A DNA stretch of 46,206 bases, taken from assembly GCF_030270585.1 (NCBI RefSeq), contig NZ_BSYI01000043.1, forward strand, positions 1 through 46,206, read 5' to 3'. The first letter of the stretch is position 1; every line of letters begins with the position of its first letter. Under the pieces are notes generated by a model. That model had not been told where the DNA came from. It saw only the letters and a list, made by a program, of their open reading frames with translations, and made no database searches. Origin of the DNA: Paralimibaculum aggregatum. GTDB lineage: Bacteria > Pseudomonadota > Alphaproteobacteria > Rhodobacterales > Rhodobacteraceae. Position numbers and translations under genes: made by a program. Below, in pieces: positions 28,101 through 35,422 of the stretch.

Positions 28101-29003
28101 CTAACGACCAATACTCTCATACTTCCTCTTCACCTCCAATGTTGCAGACGTAATCTCTGGGAACAACCTTGATTCTGTAATGCCAATTTTTTCACATTCT
28201 TCAATTATTTTAAGTTTTGACGCTCCATCTATAGTTATTCTCTCCACGCTAATTTCATCATCATTATTCTCTTTTAAAATATCCTGAATTCCAAACAGGA
28301 AGAAAGCTCCACTTTGCGCAATAATTCTCCTGTTGTTCATTTTTGGGTTTACGGCAACAATTCTATGGAGGGACTTGGGCGCAATTTTTGGCTCAAAATA
28401 TGGCTTCTCCTCCTTTATGAAATGAAGTAGTCTTCTCATGTGAAAATCATTATTAAACTTAACCACATCCTCACCTGATAGCTTTTCTTTTTTGATTAAA
28501 TTTAACGCCTTCTCACGAATCGAAACCCTCTCTTCTGAATTTAGATAGGACAGATTCGACACCACGGACGCCGTATCACTCATAAAATCCAAACAGTAAT
28601 CACGATTAACAACAAAAGAAAAAACAACACCATCTTTCTTTTCACTTGCGCCTTCGCAGCACGCAAAGTATAGTGCATACAAGGAATTCTCCGTAAGATC
28701 AAGTATTCTCGTTGGCAACCCATAATGTTGCAATCGAACAAGTTTCTCTAGTGTTGTATTATCATTTATAAACTCATCTGGAAATCTGGAAACAACCTCC
28801 TTAATAAGCTTCCCTTCATTTTCCTTCAAATTCTCATTTCTAAATACAGAAGGCCATATAGGCCATTCATGATTCCACTGACCTCTGTAAAAAACTCGTA
28901 CTGCACTCCCCTCAAACCCACTTCGGCGATCAAGTTCAAACACTTTTCCTAGAAACCCGCGAACCGATGTAACCCGTCCCGGCGACCCGCTCTTCTCTAC
29001 CAT
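28101..29003 (-). CDS. FRG-domain protein
   Basis: This 300-residue protein carries the FRG domain: VFYRGQW at 37-43 and LQHYGLPTRILDLTENSLYA at 91-110, the family's two signature blocks. FRG proteins are scattered among bacteria and phages, with unproven function. A relation to ADP-ribosyltransferase folds and a role as toxin or defence effector have been proposed. Codon use is AT-rich and rich in Lys, Asn and Ile, unlike every neighbour. I prefer ATG 29003 (AAGG seven bases upstream) over the TTG two codons earlier. It is a solitary gene with no partner antitoxin visible. A TATAAT element lies at 29085-29090. Confidence 0.88.
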   Translation of the reverse strand: MVEKSGSPGRVTSVRGFLGKVFELDRRSGFEGSAVRVFYRGQWNHEWPIWPSVFRNENLKENEGKLIKEVVSRFPDEFINDNTTLEKLVRLQHYGLPTRILDLTENSLYALYFACCEGASEKKDGVVFSFVVNRDYCLDFMSDTASVVSNLSYLNSEERVSIREKALNLIKKEKLSGEDVVKFNNDFHMRRLLHFIKEEKPYFEPKIAPKSLHRIVAVNPKMNNRRIIAQSGAFFLFGIQDILKENNDDEISVERITIDGASKLKIIEECEKIGITESRLFPEITSATLEVKRKYESIGR

Positions 29004-29084
29004 AGCCAAACCTTACAAACGATGCCTTCTTCATCAATGGATCATATGAAACGCGAGGATTCAAACGAAACCTACTGAGATCGA

Positions 29085-29090
29085 ATTATA
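29085..29090 (-). promoter_or_regulatory. -10 element of the FRG gene
   Basis: A perfect TATAAT on the minus strand, inside AT-rich sequence 82 bp before the FRG start codon. No good -35 hexamer is found at 16-18 bp, so it may need an activator or be weak. Confidence 0.4.
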
Positions 29091-29211
29091 CAGTACATAA
29101 TGAGCGGACCATCATGCCTTAGAGCGTTCAATTTCACCTTTCCAAAAAGATTTAATCATCCCCGAAATTTGGAAGGCGCGCGAGAGCGCGCGACACAACG
29201 CAAAGACCCAC

Positions 29212-29290
29212 TCATTTGAGCGGCGCCTCCACGATCCAGGTGGGGTTGATGATCTCGCCGAAGGCGATGACCGACCCACCATGTTCGTGC
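29212..29290 (-). pseudogene. Possible C-terminal remnant of an unidentified gene
   Basis: On the minus strand the frame ending at 29212 encodes SVIAFGEIINPTWIVEAPLK then TGA, with the codon use of a real GC-rich gene. Upstream the frame stays open but offers no ATG, GTG or TTG start within the readable stretch. It sits exactly where the AT-rich islet ends, so it may be the tail of a gene cut by the islet. I do not recognise the protein. Confidence 0.25.
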
Positions 29291-29592
29291 GAACGTTCCC
29301 GTGGAAAATGTTCGCGGGAATTTTTCGCTTGGGGCGGCGGGGCGCCGTGCGAACCTTTGTCCGTGCCCGAAAACCGCCCGCGCGGGCCCGCCCCGGCCTC
29401 CGCCGGCGCGCCCCGCCGCCGCCCGCAGAATCAGGCCGGAATCGGGCCGGCGCGCCGGATGCGGCCGGCAAGGCGGCGCCCGGCAGGCCCGGCCGGGGCC
29501 GGCGCCGGATGCCCCTTCCGGCCGCCGTCCGGGCAAAAAAACGGGGCCTGGCAGCATCTTGGCCGCCAGCCCCCGGATGCCTGCATGCGCCC

Positions 29593-30003
29593 TCAGTAGC
29601 GCGGCGGGCAGCGCTTCGGATCGACCGGGGTCACGTTGCCATACGCGTCCTTGCGCACGCACTGATACCCCTGCCAGTAGGGCGGGTAATAGGCCGGCTT
29701 CGGCTTCGGCGCAGGCTTGTATGTCGGCGGCGGCTCATACTGCCCATACTTCGGCTGCCCATATTTCGGCTGCCCATATTTCGGCTCACCATATTTCGGC
29801 TGTCCGTAGGCGGGGGGCTGCTGGCCGTAACCGGGCTGGCCGTAGCCGGGCTCGCCGTATTTCGGCTGGCCATAGGCGGGCGGCTGCTGGTTGTAGGCGG
29901 GCGGTTCGGGTTCCGGCGGCGGGGGAGGCGGCGGCGGCGCGGCACAGCCTGCGACCAGAAAACCGAAAGAAATCAATCCAATGGCGAAAGACGTGCGGCG
30001 CAT
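29593..30003 (-). CDS. Lipoprotein with Tyr/Gly/Pro repeats
   Basis: The 136-residue lipoprotein has signal [20 protein letters not shown], with the lipobox LVAGC giving lipidation at Cys20, then a polyproline run and a low-complexity region of YGQPKYGEP-type five-residue units (about residues 37-84), ending in a Tyr/Pro-rich tail with two cysteines ([16 protein letters not shown]). It should be tethered to the outer or inner membrane. The start at 30003 is fixed by AGGAGG, and that site is sequestered in a perfect 11-bp hairpin. It lies about 100 bp downstream of the cold-shock gene. Function unknown. Confidence 0.85.
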   Translation of the reverse strand: MRRTSFAIGLISFGFLVAGCAAPPPPPPPPEPEPPAYNQQPPAYGQPKYGEPGYGQPGYGQQPPAYGQPKYGEPKYGQPKYGQPKYGQYEPPPTYKPAPKPKPAYYPPYWQGYQCVRKDAYGNVTPVDPKRCPPRY

Positions 30004-30035
30004 GGCAGCCTCCTCGTTGCTCCAAGGAGGCTGCC
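30004..30035 (-). promoter_or_regulatory. Hairpin burying the lipoprotein ribosome binding site
   Basis: In the mRNA direction GGCAGCCTCCT (30035-30025) pairs perfectly over 11 bp with AGGAGGCTGCC (30014-30004), which contains the Shine-Dalgarno sequence AGGAGG and runs up to the ATG at 30003. The loop is 10 nt. This is a classic arrangement for conditional translation, such as an RNA thermometer, a protein-opened switch or a stalled-leader switch. It is not a terminator because no T-run follows. Confidence 0.8.
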
Positions 30036-30105
30036 CGATGGGCGCCCCCGCGTCAAGCAATGGGGGGCGCAGGGCCGCTATCGCGGCCGGGGGACGCGGA
30101 TCGCG

Positions 30106-30315
30106 TCAGTCGAGCAGCTGGAGCGAGCTCGCGGCGCTGCGGCCCTGGCGATCCTGCTCGAGCTCGAACTCGATCTTGGCGCCATCGGCGAGGCCGGTGA
30201 GGCCGGCGCGCTCAACGGCGGAAATGTGGACGAAGACGTCCTTGCCGCCGCCATCGGGCTGAATGAAGCCGAAGCCTTTGGTGGAATTGAACCATTTGAC
30301 GGTACCGGTGGCCAT
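30106..30315 (-). CDS. cspA: Cold-shock-domain protein (CspA family)
   Basis: This 69-residue single cold-shock domain has RNP1-like KGFGFIQPD and RNP2-like VFVHISAV, and starts [17 protein letters not shown]. Family members bind single-stranded RNA and melt secondary structure. ATG 30315 has AGGAG six to eight bases upstream, and an in-frame extension upstream was rejected. A leader of more than 100 nt and a GGCCGC/GCGGCC hairpin just after the stop (30073-30088) are present. It is followed on the same strand by the lipoprotein whose start site is locked in a hairpin. Confidence 0.96.
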   Translation of the reverse strand: MATGTVKWFNSTKGFGFIQPDGGGKDVFVHISAVERAGLTGLADGAKIEFELEQDRQGRSAASSLQLLD

Positions 30316-30437
30316 GTCTGGTCTCCTGACAGTATGCCCGCCACACCATGTGGGGGCCGAGTGCGCAGTCGGATCGAAGGATGACTGCAGTAGCGGAGAC
30401 AGCAGAGATCGGTATCGAACGTCTTGAGCGCCCTGAC

Positions 30438-30475
30438 GGGTAAAGGAAAACGGCCCCCCGCGCAAGGGGGAGCGC
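30438..30475 (-). terminator. Likely terminator after the 88-residue protein gene
   Basis: On the minus strand, just past the stop codon at 30477, a CCCCC/GGGGG stem with a TTGCGC loop extends into CCG and is followed by TTTTCCTTT. The T-tract is interrupted, so termination may be partial. Confidence 0.5.
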
Positions 30476-30476
30476 G

Positions 30477-30743
30477 TCAGGCGACGGTGGTCTTGATTCC
30501 GCGGGCCACGAAGGCCATCAGGTTCTCGACGGTGCGCTCGCAGACCTCGATGCCGGCCGCCGAGAGGATCAGCTTGCCGTCCTTCGAGCGCGCCCAGGAC
30601 GCGATCGTGCTCACGCCGGTCCCGCTTTTCTTCTCTTCCAGGATGGCGTCGTCGATGGCGGCCAGAACGACCGCGGCAAACAGCTTCTGCGCCCGCTTGC
30701 CCTGCTCTTCGAGCAACGAATCCCGGTTCATGTCGTAGGGCAC
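30477..30743 (-). CDS. Small conserved protein, DUF6280-like
   Basis: This 88-residue soluble, mainly helical protein has [18 protein letters not shown], a basic [20 protein letters not shown] segment and [10 protein letters not shown]. The pattern matches a short family common in Rhodobacterales that I believe is DUF6280. The name is from memory and the function is unknown. The start is GTG 30743 with AGGAG seven bases upstream, and ATG 30731 is a possible alternative. TTAA half-sites with six-base spacing lie at 30774-30787, upstream of it. Confidence 0.7.
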   Translation of the reverse strand: MPYDMNRDSLLEEQGKRAQKLFAAVVLAAIDDAILEEKKSGTGVSTIASWARSKDGKLILSAAGIEVCERTVENLMAFVARGIKTTVA

Positions 30744-30930
30744 GACACGTCTCCTTGTGTCTTGAATTGATGGTTAATGCCGGTTAACCCGGCGGAGAGC
30801 GGGAAATAATGCAGTCTGGGATCGGCGGTAAGCCACCCCAGCGCATACCCGTCATGCGCTCAGCGCAACCCTCCCCGAATTGCCGTATTGTTTTCCAAAG
30901 GCTTCCCGCGGCGCAACAGACGCACTTTCA

Positions 30931-32643
30931 TCAGGTAGCCTCGAGCAATCGGCGCGCGATCACCTGCGCCTGAATCTCCGCCGCGCCTTCGAAGATGTTG
31001 AGGATGCGGGCGTCGCAGAGCAGCCGCGAGATCGGATATTCCAGCGCGAAACCGTTGCCGCCATGGATCTGCAGCCCGCAATCCGCGGTCGACCAGGCGA
31101 CCCGGGCGCCGAGCAGCTTGGCCATGCCGGCCTCGAGGTCGCAGCGCCGGTCGGCATCCTTCTCCCGCGCCGAGTGATAGGTGAGCTGGCGCGCCACCAT
31201 GATCTCCACCGCCGCCATGGCGAGCTTGGCGCCGACGCGCGGGAACGCGACGATCGGCCGGCCGAAGGCGCTGCGCTCCTCGGCATAGGCGAGCCCGGCC
31301 TCGAGCGCCGCCTGGGCGACGCCGATGGCGCGCGCCGCGGTCTGGATGCGGGCGCTCTCGAAGGTGCGCATCAGCTGCTTGAAGCCCTGCCCCGCCTCGC
31401 CGCCGAGCAGCGCCGCCGCCGGCACCCGGTGGCCGTCGAGCGCGAGGGTGTATTCCTTCATGCCGCGATAGCCGAGCACCTCGATCTCGCCGCCGGCGAT
31501 GGTGGCGTCCGGGAAGGGGTCGTCGTCGGTGCCGCGGGTCTTCTCGGCGAGGAACATCGAGAGGCCGCGATAGTCGGAGGTCTCGGGATCGGTGCGCGCC
31601 AGCACGGTCATCAGGTCGGTGCGCGCGGCATGGGTGATCCAGGTCTTGTTGCCGGTGAGCACCCAGTCGTCGCCATCGCGGGCGGCGCGGGTGCGCAGCG
31701 CGCCGAGATCGGAGCCGGTGTTGGGCTCGGTGAAGACCGCGGTCGGCAGGATCTCGCCGCTGGCCAGCTTCGGCAGCCAGTGCGCCTTCTGCGCCTCGGT
31801 GCCGCCGCCGAGAATCAGCTCCGCCGCGATCTCGGTGCGGGTGCCGAGCGAGCCGACGCCGATATAGCCGCGGCTGAGCTCCTCGGAGACCACGCACATC
31901 GCGGTCTTGCCCATGCCGAAGCCGCCATGCTCCTCGGGGATGGTCAGGCCGAAGACGCCGAGCGCCGACATCTCCTCGAGAATCTCCATCGGGATCAGCT
32001 CGTCGCGCAGGTGCCAGCCATGCGCATGGGGCACCACCCGCTCGTCGGCGAAGCGCCGGAACTGGTCGCGCACCATGTCGAGCTCCTCGTCGAGCCCGGT
32101 GTCGCCGAAGCTGGCCGCGCCGGACTGCGCGCGCATCAGCGCGACCAGCCGCTGGCGGACCGCGTCATCGGTGCCGGCGGCGATCAGGCGCTCGGTCTCC
32201 TCGGTGCGGAAGGCGGCGATCTCGGCGGCGCCGAGCCCCATGTCCTGCGGCCGGGCGATCTCGGCCTGGCTCATCGGGATGCCGCCGGCGAGCTGCGCGA
32301 GATACTCGCCATAGGCGATCTGCAGGATCAGACGTTCCATCTCGCCGAACCGGTCCTCCGCGGCGAGGCGTTCGGCCCAGGCGCGCATCTGCCGCAGCGA
32401 CTCGACATAGGTGGCGGCCCAGGCCAGCCCGTGGCCGGCGAACTGCGCCGCGTCGAGCGCCCGGCCGGAGACCCGCTCGCCCGAGCGCACGCGCCCGGCG
32501 ACATGGGATTTCGCCGCTGCCAGAAGGGTTTCCGCCGCGCCGAGGGCCGCGCCGGTCAATGCCAGCAGGGTCTCGGCGGCGAGCGCCTCGCCGGCTGCGT
32601 TTCCTGCCTCGGGGGTCTCGCCGACCGCGGTCTGGAGGTTCAT
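30931..32643 (-). CDS. mcd: (2S)-methylsuccinyl-CoA dehydrogenase
   Basis: Mcd is a flavin-dependent acyl-CoA dehydrogenase that oxidises (2S)-methylsuccinyl-CoA to mesaconyl-CoA in the ethylmalonyl-CoA pathway. Its 570 residues comprise an N-terminal extension of about 170 residues, characteristic of Mcd (HGLAWAATYVE near 71-81 and EYLAQLAGGIPMSQ near 113-126), then the dehydrogenase core: FTEPNTGSDLGALRTRA, GNKTWITHAA and the C-terminal IFEGAAEIQ, whose Glu552 is the usual catalytic-base position. GAGGAG lies seven bases before ATG 32643. Its promoter has a 16-bp palindrome directly upstream of the -35. Confidence 0.93.
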   Translation of the reverse strand: MNLQTAVGETPEAGNAAGEALAAETLLALTGAALGAAETLLAAAKSHVAGRVRSGERVSGRALDAAQFAGHGLAWAATYVESLRQMRAWAERLAAEDRFGEMERLILQIAYGEYLAQLAGGIPMSQAEIARPQDMGLGAAEIAAFRTEETERLIAAGTDDAVRQRLVALMRAQSGAASFGDTGLDEELDMVRDQFRRFADERVVPHAHGWHLRDELIPMEILEEMSALGVFGLTIPEEHGGFGMGKTAMCVVSEELSRGYIGVGSLGTRTEIAAELILGGGTEAQKAHWLPKLASGEILPTAVFTEPNTGSDLGALRTRAARDGDDWVLTGNKTWITHAARTDLMTVLARTDPETSDYRGLSMFLAEKTRGTDDDPFPDATIAGGEIEVLGYRGMKEYTLALDGHRVPAAALLGGEAGQGFKQLMRTFESARIQTAARAIGVAQAALEAGLAYAEERSAFGRPIVAFPRVGAKLAMAAVEIMVARQLTYHSAREKDADRRCDLEAGMAKLLGARVAWSTADCGLQIHGGNGFALEYPISRLLCDARILNIFEGAAEIQAQVIARRLLEAT

Positions 32644-32723
32644 GCGCGCTCTCCTCGTCTCATCCCGTCGGGCCCTCCGCGGGCCGCGATGCTGCGCCGC
32701 GCCATTTTCTGACGCAGTGCGGC

Positions 32724-32752
32724 AAACTAGGGCGCAACAGGGTCCGGGTCAA
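32724..32752 (-). promoter_or_regulatory. mcd promoter
   Basis: On the minus strand, TTGACC (-35, 32747-32752) and TAGTTT (-10, 32724-32729) have a 17-bp spacer. Transcription would start near 32717, about 75 nt before the mcd ATG. The spacer contains TTGCGC, half of the palindrome found just upstream. Confidence 0.65.
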
Positions 32753-32753
32753 T

Positions 32754-32769
32754 CATCTTGCGCAAGATG
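32754..32769. promoter_or_regulatory. 16-bp palindromic operator upstream of mcd
   Basis: CATCTTGCGCAAGATG is a perfect palindrome one base upstream of the mcd -35 hexamer, the usual place for an activator contacting RNA polymerase. Its TTGCGCAA core resembles, but does not equal, the TTTGCAAA-type sites reported for short-chain acyl-CoA regulators of the ScfR/RamB/PccR group. The regulator is unknown. Confidence 0.6.
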
Positions 32770-32982
32770 CTGTCCCCTGCCCGGCCGCGGTTAAAATTTG
32801 CTTGCGCGGGAGGCGGCGCCGGGGGCTGTCCGGAAAATCGCGGCAGATCAGCCCGGCCGGGATTCGGTAGCGGTCCGGCATCGAAAAAGGCAGGCTCCAA
32901 GCGGTGCGCGCCGGCGCCGGACCGCGCGGCGACCGGCGGGCCTGGCGCGATTCGGCCGCGGGGTGCCCGGCCGGAGCCGGGT

Positions 32983-34527
32983 TCAGCCCGTCAGCGCGTG
33001 CCCGTCGCGGCGCGGATCGCCGGCGGCGGCGAAGCCCCGCGGCCCGGCCTCGACCCCGTGCACGCCGCCGAAGAACATCGAGCGGCTGTCCCAGAACCGC
33101 GCCTCGGGGAAGGCCGCCGCCAGCGCCGCGCGGCTGCCCTCGGGCAGGTCCTCGCCCTCGATGTCGACGGCCTCGGCCCCGGCATCCTCGACATGCAGCC
33201 GCGGCGCCGCGATGGCGTCCGCCAGCGGCAGCTCCGCATCGACCAGCCGCAGGAGCACCTGCGCCAGCGCCGTGCGGATCCGGTTGGAGCCGCCGGAGCC
33301 CAGCATCGCCACCCGGCCGTCGGGCCAGCTCGCGGCCAGCGGCGCCATCATCGAGGCCAGCCGGCACCCCTCGGGCCAGCGCAGCGGCGCGCCCTCGGCC
33401 AGCCCCGGCACCAGGTCGGCCTCGCCGAGCATGTTGTTGGGCATGATCCCGGTGCCCGGCAGGATGTCGCCGCAGCCCTCGCCGTTGGAGAGCGTCAGCG
33501 AGACGCCGAGCCCCGCGCCGTCGATCACCGAGATCTGCGTGGTGCCGCGCTGCGCCGCCGGGCGCCCCTTGAGCGCCGCCAGCGCCTTTGCCAGCCGCGC
33601 CCGGACCACCGGGTCGGCGAGCCGCGCCGCGCCCGCCTCCGGCGCCGTGTCGAGCCCGTGCTCGGCCCGCGCCCGGGCCACCGCGGCGAAGACCCGCGCC
33701 AGCGCCACCGCATCGGCCCCGCGCGGGGCCAGCGCCAGCGCCAGCCCGATCAGCGTGCCGCCGAGCGAGGGCGGCGGGTTGAGCGCCAGCCGGGCGGCGC
33801 CGCGGCGCTCTTCGGCCGGGCGGCGCCAGGCCGGCCGGCAGTCCTCGCAGTCCGCCCGGGTGAGATGCCCGCCGGCGGCGGCATGTTCGACGAGCCGCGC
33901 CGCGATCTCCCCCTCGGTGACGAAGCGCGGCCCCTCGGCGGCGAACTCCTCGAGCACATCGGCGAAATCCGGGTTGGCGAGGCGCTCCCCGGCGGCCTTC
34001 AGCGTGCCGTCGCCGCGGCAGTGCAGCGCGCGGGCGCCGGCGCTGGCGCAGAGGATCGGGCGGACGATCTCCGCCAGCCGCGCCTGGTAGGGGGTGAGCG
34101 CGACCCCGGCCCGCGCCGCCGCCGCCGCCGGCGCCACCACATCGCGCAGCGGCATCCGGCCGAACCGGGCATGGGCCTCGGCCAGCCCGGGCGCCAGCGC
34201 CGAGGCCGCCACCGCACCGGCGCCGATGTGGAAGGCCTGGGTGACGCCGCCGAAATCGGCATGGATCTCGCGCAGGTCGATCTCGCCCTCGGGGCGCTTG
34301 CGGCGCGGCGTGTCGACGAAGGCGTCGAGCAGCTCGCAGCTGCCGCCGGGCGCGCGCACCATGGCGAAGCCGCCGCCGAGCAGCCCGGCCAGCACCGGCT
34401 CCGCCACCATCGCCATGAAGGCGCCGGCCAGCGCCGCATCCATGGCGCTGCCGCCGGCGGCCAGCACCTCCGCGCCGGCCTCCACGGTCAGCCGATGTCC
34501 CGCCGCGATGCCGAACCCCTTGCCCAT
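32983..34527 (-). CDS. Gamma-glutamyltransferase-family protein
   Basis: This 514-residue Ntn-hydrolase of the gamma-glutamyltranspeptidase family has an N-terminal AAGHRLTVEAGAEVLAAGGS, LGGGFAMVR near 49-57, and the autoprocessing site RGTTQISVIDG, with the catalytic Thr near residue 329, followed by PNNMLGE and GSGGSNRI. Classic enzymes are periplasmic and cleave the gamma-glutamyl bond of glutathione. No signal peptide is visible here, so a cytosolic relative with another substrate is possible. The ribosome binding site is weak. It is divergent from the gene at 34589. Confidence 0.85.
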   Translation of the reverse strand: MGKGFGIAAGHRLTVEAGAEVLAAGGSAMDAALAGAFMAMVAEPVLAGLLGGGFAMVRAPGGSCELLDAFVDTPRRKRPEGEIDLREIHADFGGVTQAFHIGAGAVAASALAPGLAEAHARFGRMPLRDVVAPAAAAARAGVALTPYQARLAEIVRPILCASAGARALHCRGDGTLKAAGERLANPDFADVLEEFAAEGPRFVTEGEIAARLVEHAAAGGHLTRADCEDCRPAWRRPAEERRGAARLALNPPPSLGGTLIGLALALAPRGADAVALARVFAAVARARAEHGLDTAPEAGAARLADPVVRARLAKALAALKGRPAAQRGTTQISVIDGAGLGVSLTLSNGEGCGDILPGTGIMPNNMLGEADLVPGLAEGAPLRWPEGCRLASMMAPLAASWPDGRVAMLGSGGSNRIRTALAQVLLRLVDAELPLADAIAAPRLHVEDAGAEAVDIEGEDLPEGSRAALAAAFPEARFWDSRSMFFGGVHGVEAGPRGFAAAGDPRRDGHALTG

Positions 34528-34588
34528 CAGGCGCTAATCCCGCAAGCCTCGGGGGCTGTCAAGCGTGGCAGCGCCGCGAGGGAAGGTG

Positions 34589-35422
34589 ATGTCCGGCAGC
34601 CCCGCCCCGAAGCGCCACCCGGCCCGCCTGCACGCGATCATCGCCCGCGAGGCGCGGATGGCGGTGGTGTTCCGGCGCGGCCCGACGCGCGAGGTCGCCA
34701 GCCTCGCCTGGGATCTCGCGACCGACCGGCTGAGCCTCGGCCATTGGTTCGCCGGGCGGATCTACGAGCGGCGCTGCGACATCTCCCCGGACGGGCGGCA
34801 CATGATCGTCTTCGCCGCGCGGCACAACCGGGCGCCGGCCCTGCACGAGGAGACCGGCGGCAGCTGGACCGCGGTCTCGCGCATGCCCTGGCTCACCGCG
34901 CTCGACCTCTGGCCCAAGGGCAATGCCTGGAACGGCGGCGGCGGCTTTGCCGGCAATCGCAGCTACTGGCTGAACGGCGGGCACGGGGAGGGCCGCCGCG
35001 GCAGCGGGCTGGCGCTGGTGCCGAGCCCGCTCGGCCGGCAGCGCAACAACGAATGCCTCGGGATCTACTTCCCGCGGCTGCTGCGCGACGGCTGGGAGGA
35101 GCGGAGCTGGAGCCCGGACCGCGCCACCTTCGCCAAGCCGCTCGCCCATGGCTGGGTGCTGCACAAGATCGCCGAGGCGGGCTTCCCGATGCCGCAGGGC
35201 GCCGGCGTCTACCGCGACGCGCATCTGCTGGAGAGCCCGGCCGGCGCGGTGCTGGCGCGCGAGGGCTGGGAATGGGCCGAGCGCGACGGCGCCGACATCC
35301 TCTATGCCGAGGCGGGGAGCCTCTGGCGGCAGCCGGTCCCCGGGCCAGACCGGCTGGCCGAGCCGCGGCTGGTGGCCGATCTCACGCCGATGGCCTTCGA
35401 GGCCCGCCCGGCGCCGGGCTGA
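34589..35422 (+). CDS. Conserved-looking protein of unknown function
   Basis: I do not recognise a family. The product is 277 residues from ATG 34589 (MSGSPAPKRHPARLHAIIAR), with GAGGGAAGGTG immediately upstream. It has no signal peptide and no membrane segment. It is rich in Trp and Arg, with several aromatic-Gly motifs (SLAWDLATDRLSLGHWF, DISPDGRHMIVFAA, WNGGGGFAGNRSYWLNGG) that hint at beta-propeller-like repeats. The coding bias is normal for the genome. Its TGA stop, in the context GGGCTGAGCGCC, is the first unit of the repeat array that follows. Confidence 0.75.
   Translation: MSGSPAPKRHPARLHAIIAREARMAVVFRRGPTREVASLAWDLATDRLSLGHWFAGRIYERRCDISPDGRHMIVFAARHNRAPALHEETGGSWTAVSRMPWLTALDLWPKGNAWNGGGGFAGNRSYWLNGGHGEGRRGSGLALVPSPLGRQRNNECLGIYFPRLLRDGWEERSWSPDRATFAKPLAHGWVLHKIAEAGFPMPQGAGVYRDAHLLESPAGAVLAREGWEWAERDGADILYAEAGSLWRQPVPGPDRLAEPRLVADLTPMAFEARPAPG

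Larger units (their letters stand above)
28090..29215. mobile_element. AT-rich islet of foreign composition
   Basis: Base composition drops abruptly at the lepA stop codon and recovers near 29215-29230. The stretch contains one gene (FRG-domain) and its AT-rich upstream region. I find no integrase, transposase, flanking direct repeats or tRNA. It looks like a laterally acquired single-gene cargo or the remnant of a larger element. The call rests on composition only. Confidence 0.6.
29004..29592. other. Intergenic region between FRG islet and lipoprotein gene
   Basis: There is no complete gene in this 589-bp stretch. From the left it holds the AT-rich FRG upstream region, a possible C-terminal gene remnant reading minus with its stop at 29212-29214, a patch with repeated GTTCG/CGAAC (29284-29320), and GC-rich low-complexity sequence up to the lipoprotein stop. 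Confidence 0.5.
32644..32982. other. mcd upstream region and ggt 3' flank
   Basis: No gene is seen in these 339 bases. The mcd-proximal part contains the promoter at 32724-32752 and the palindrome at 32754-32769. An A/T-richer patch (GGTTAAAATTTGCTTGCG, about 32788-32805) follows, then GC-rich sequence up to the stop of the ggt-like gene. Confidence 0.6.

Noticed and set aside
29284-29320. Alphaproteobacterial LexA box (GTTC-N7-GTTC)
   Set aside because: The GTTC repeats present have spacings of 8 and 12, not 7, and no SOS-type gene follows.
30774-30787. CtrA box TTAA-N6-TTAA upstream of the 88-residue protein gene
   Set aside because: The spacing is six rather than seven bases, so it is not a canonical site, although it may still be bound weakly.
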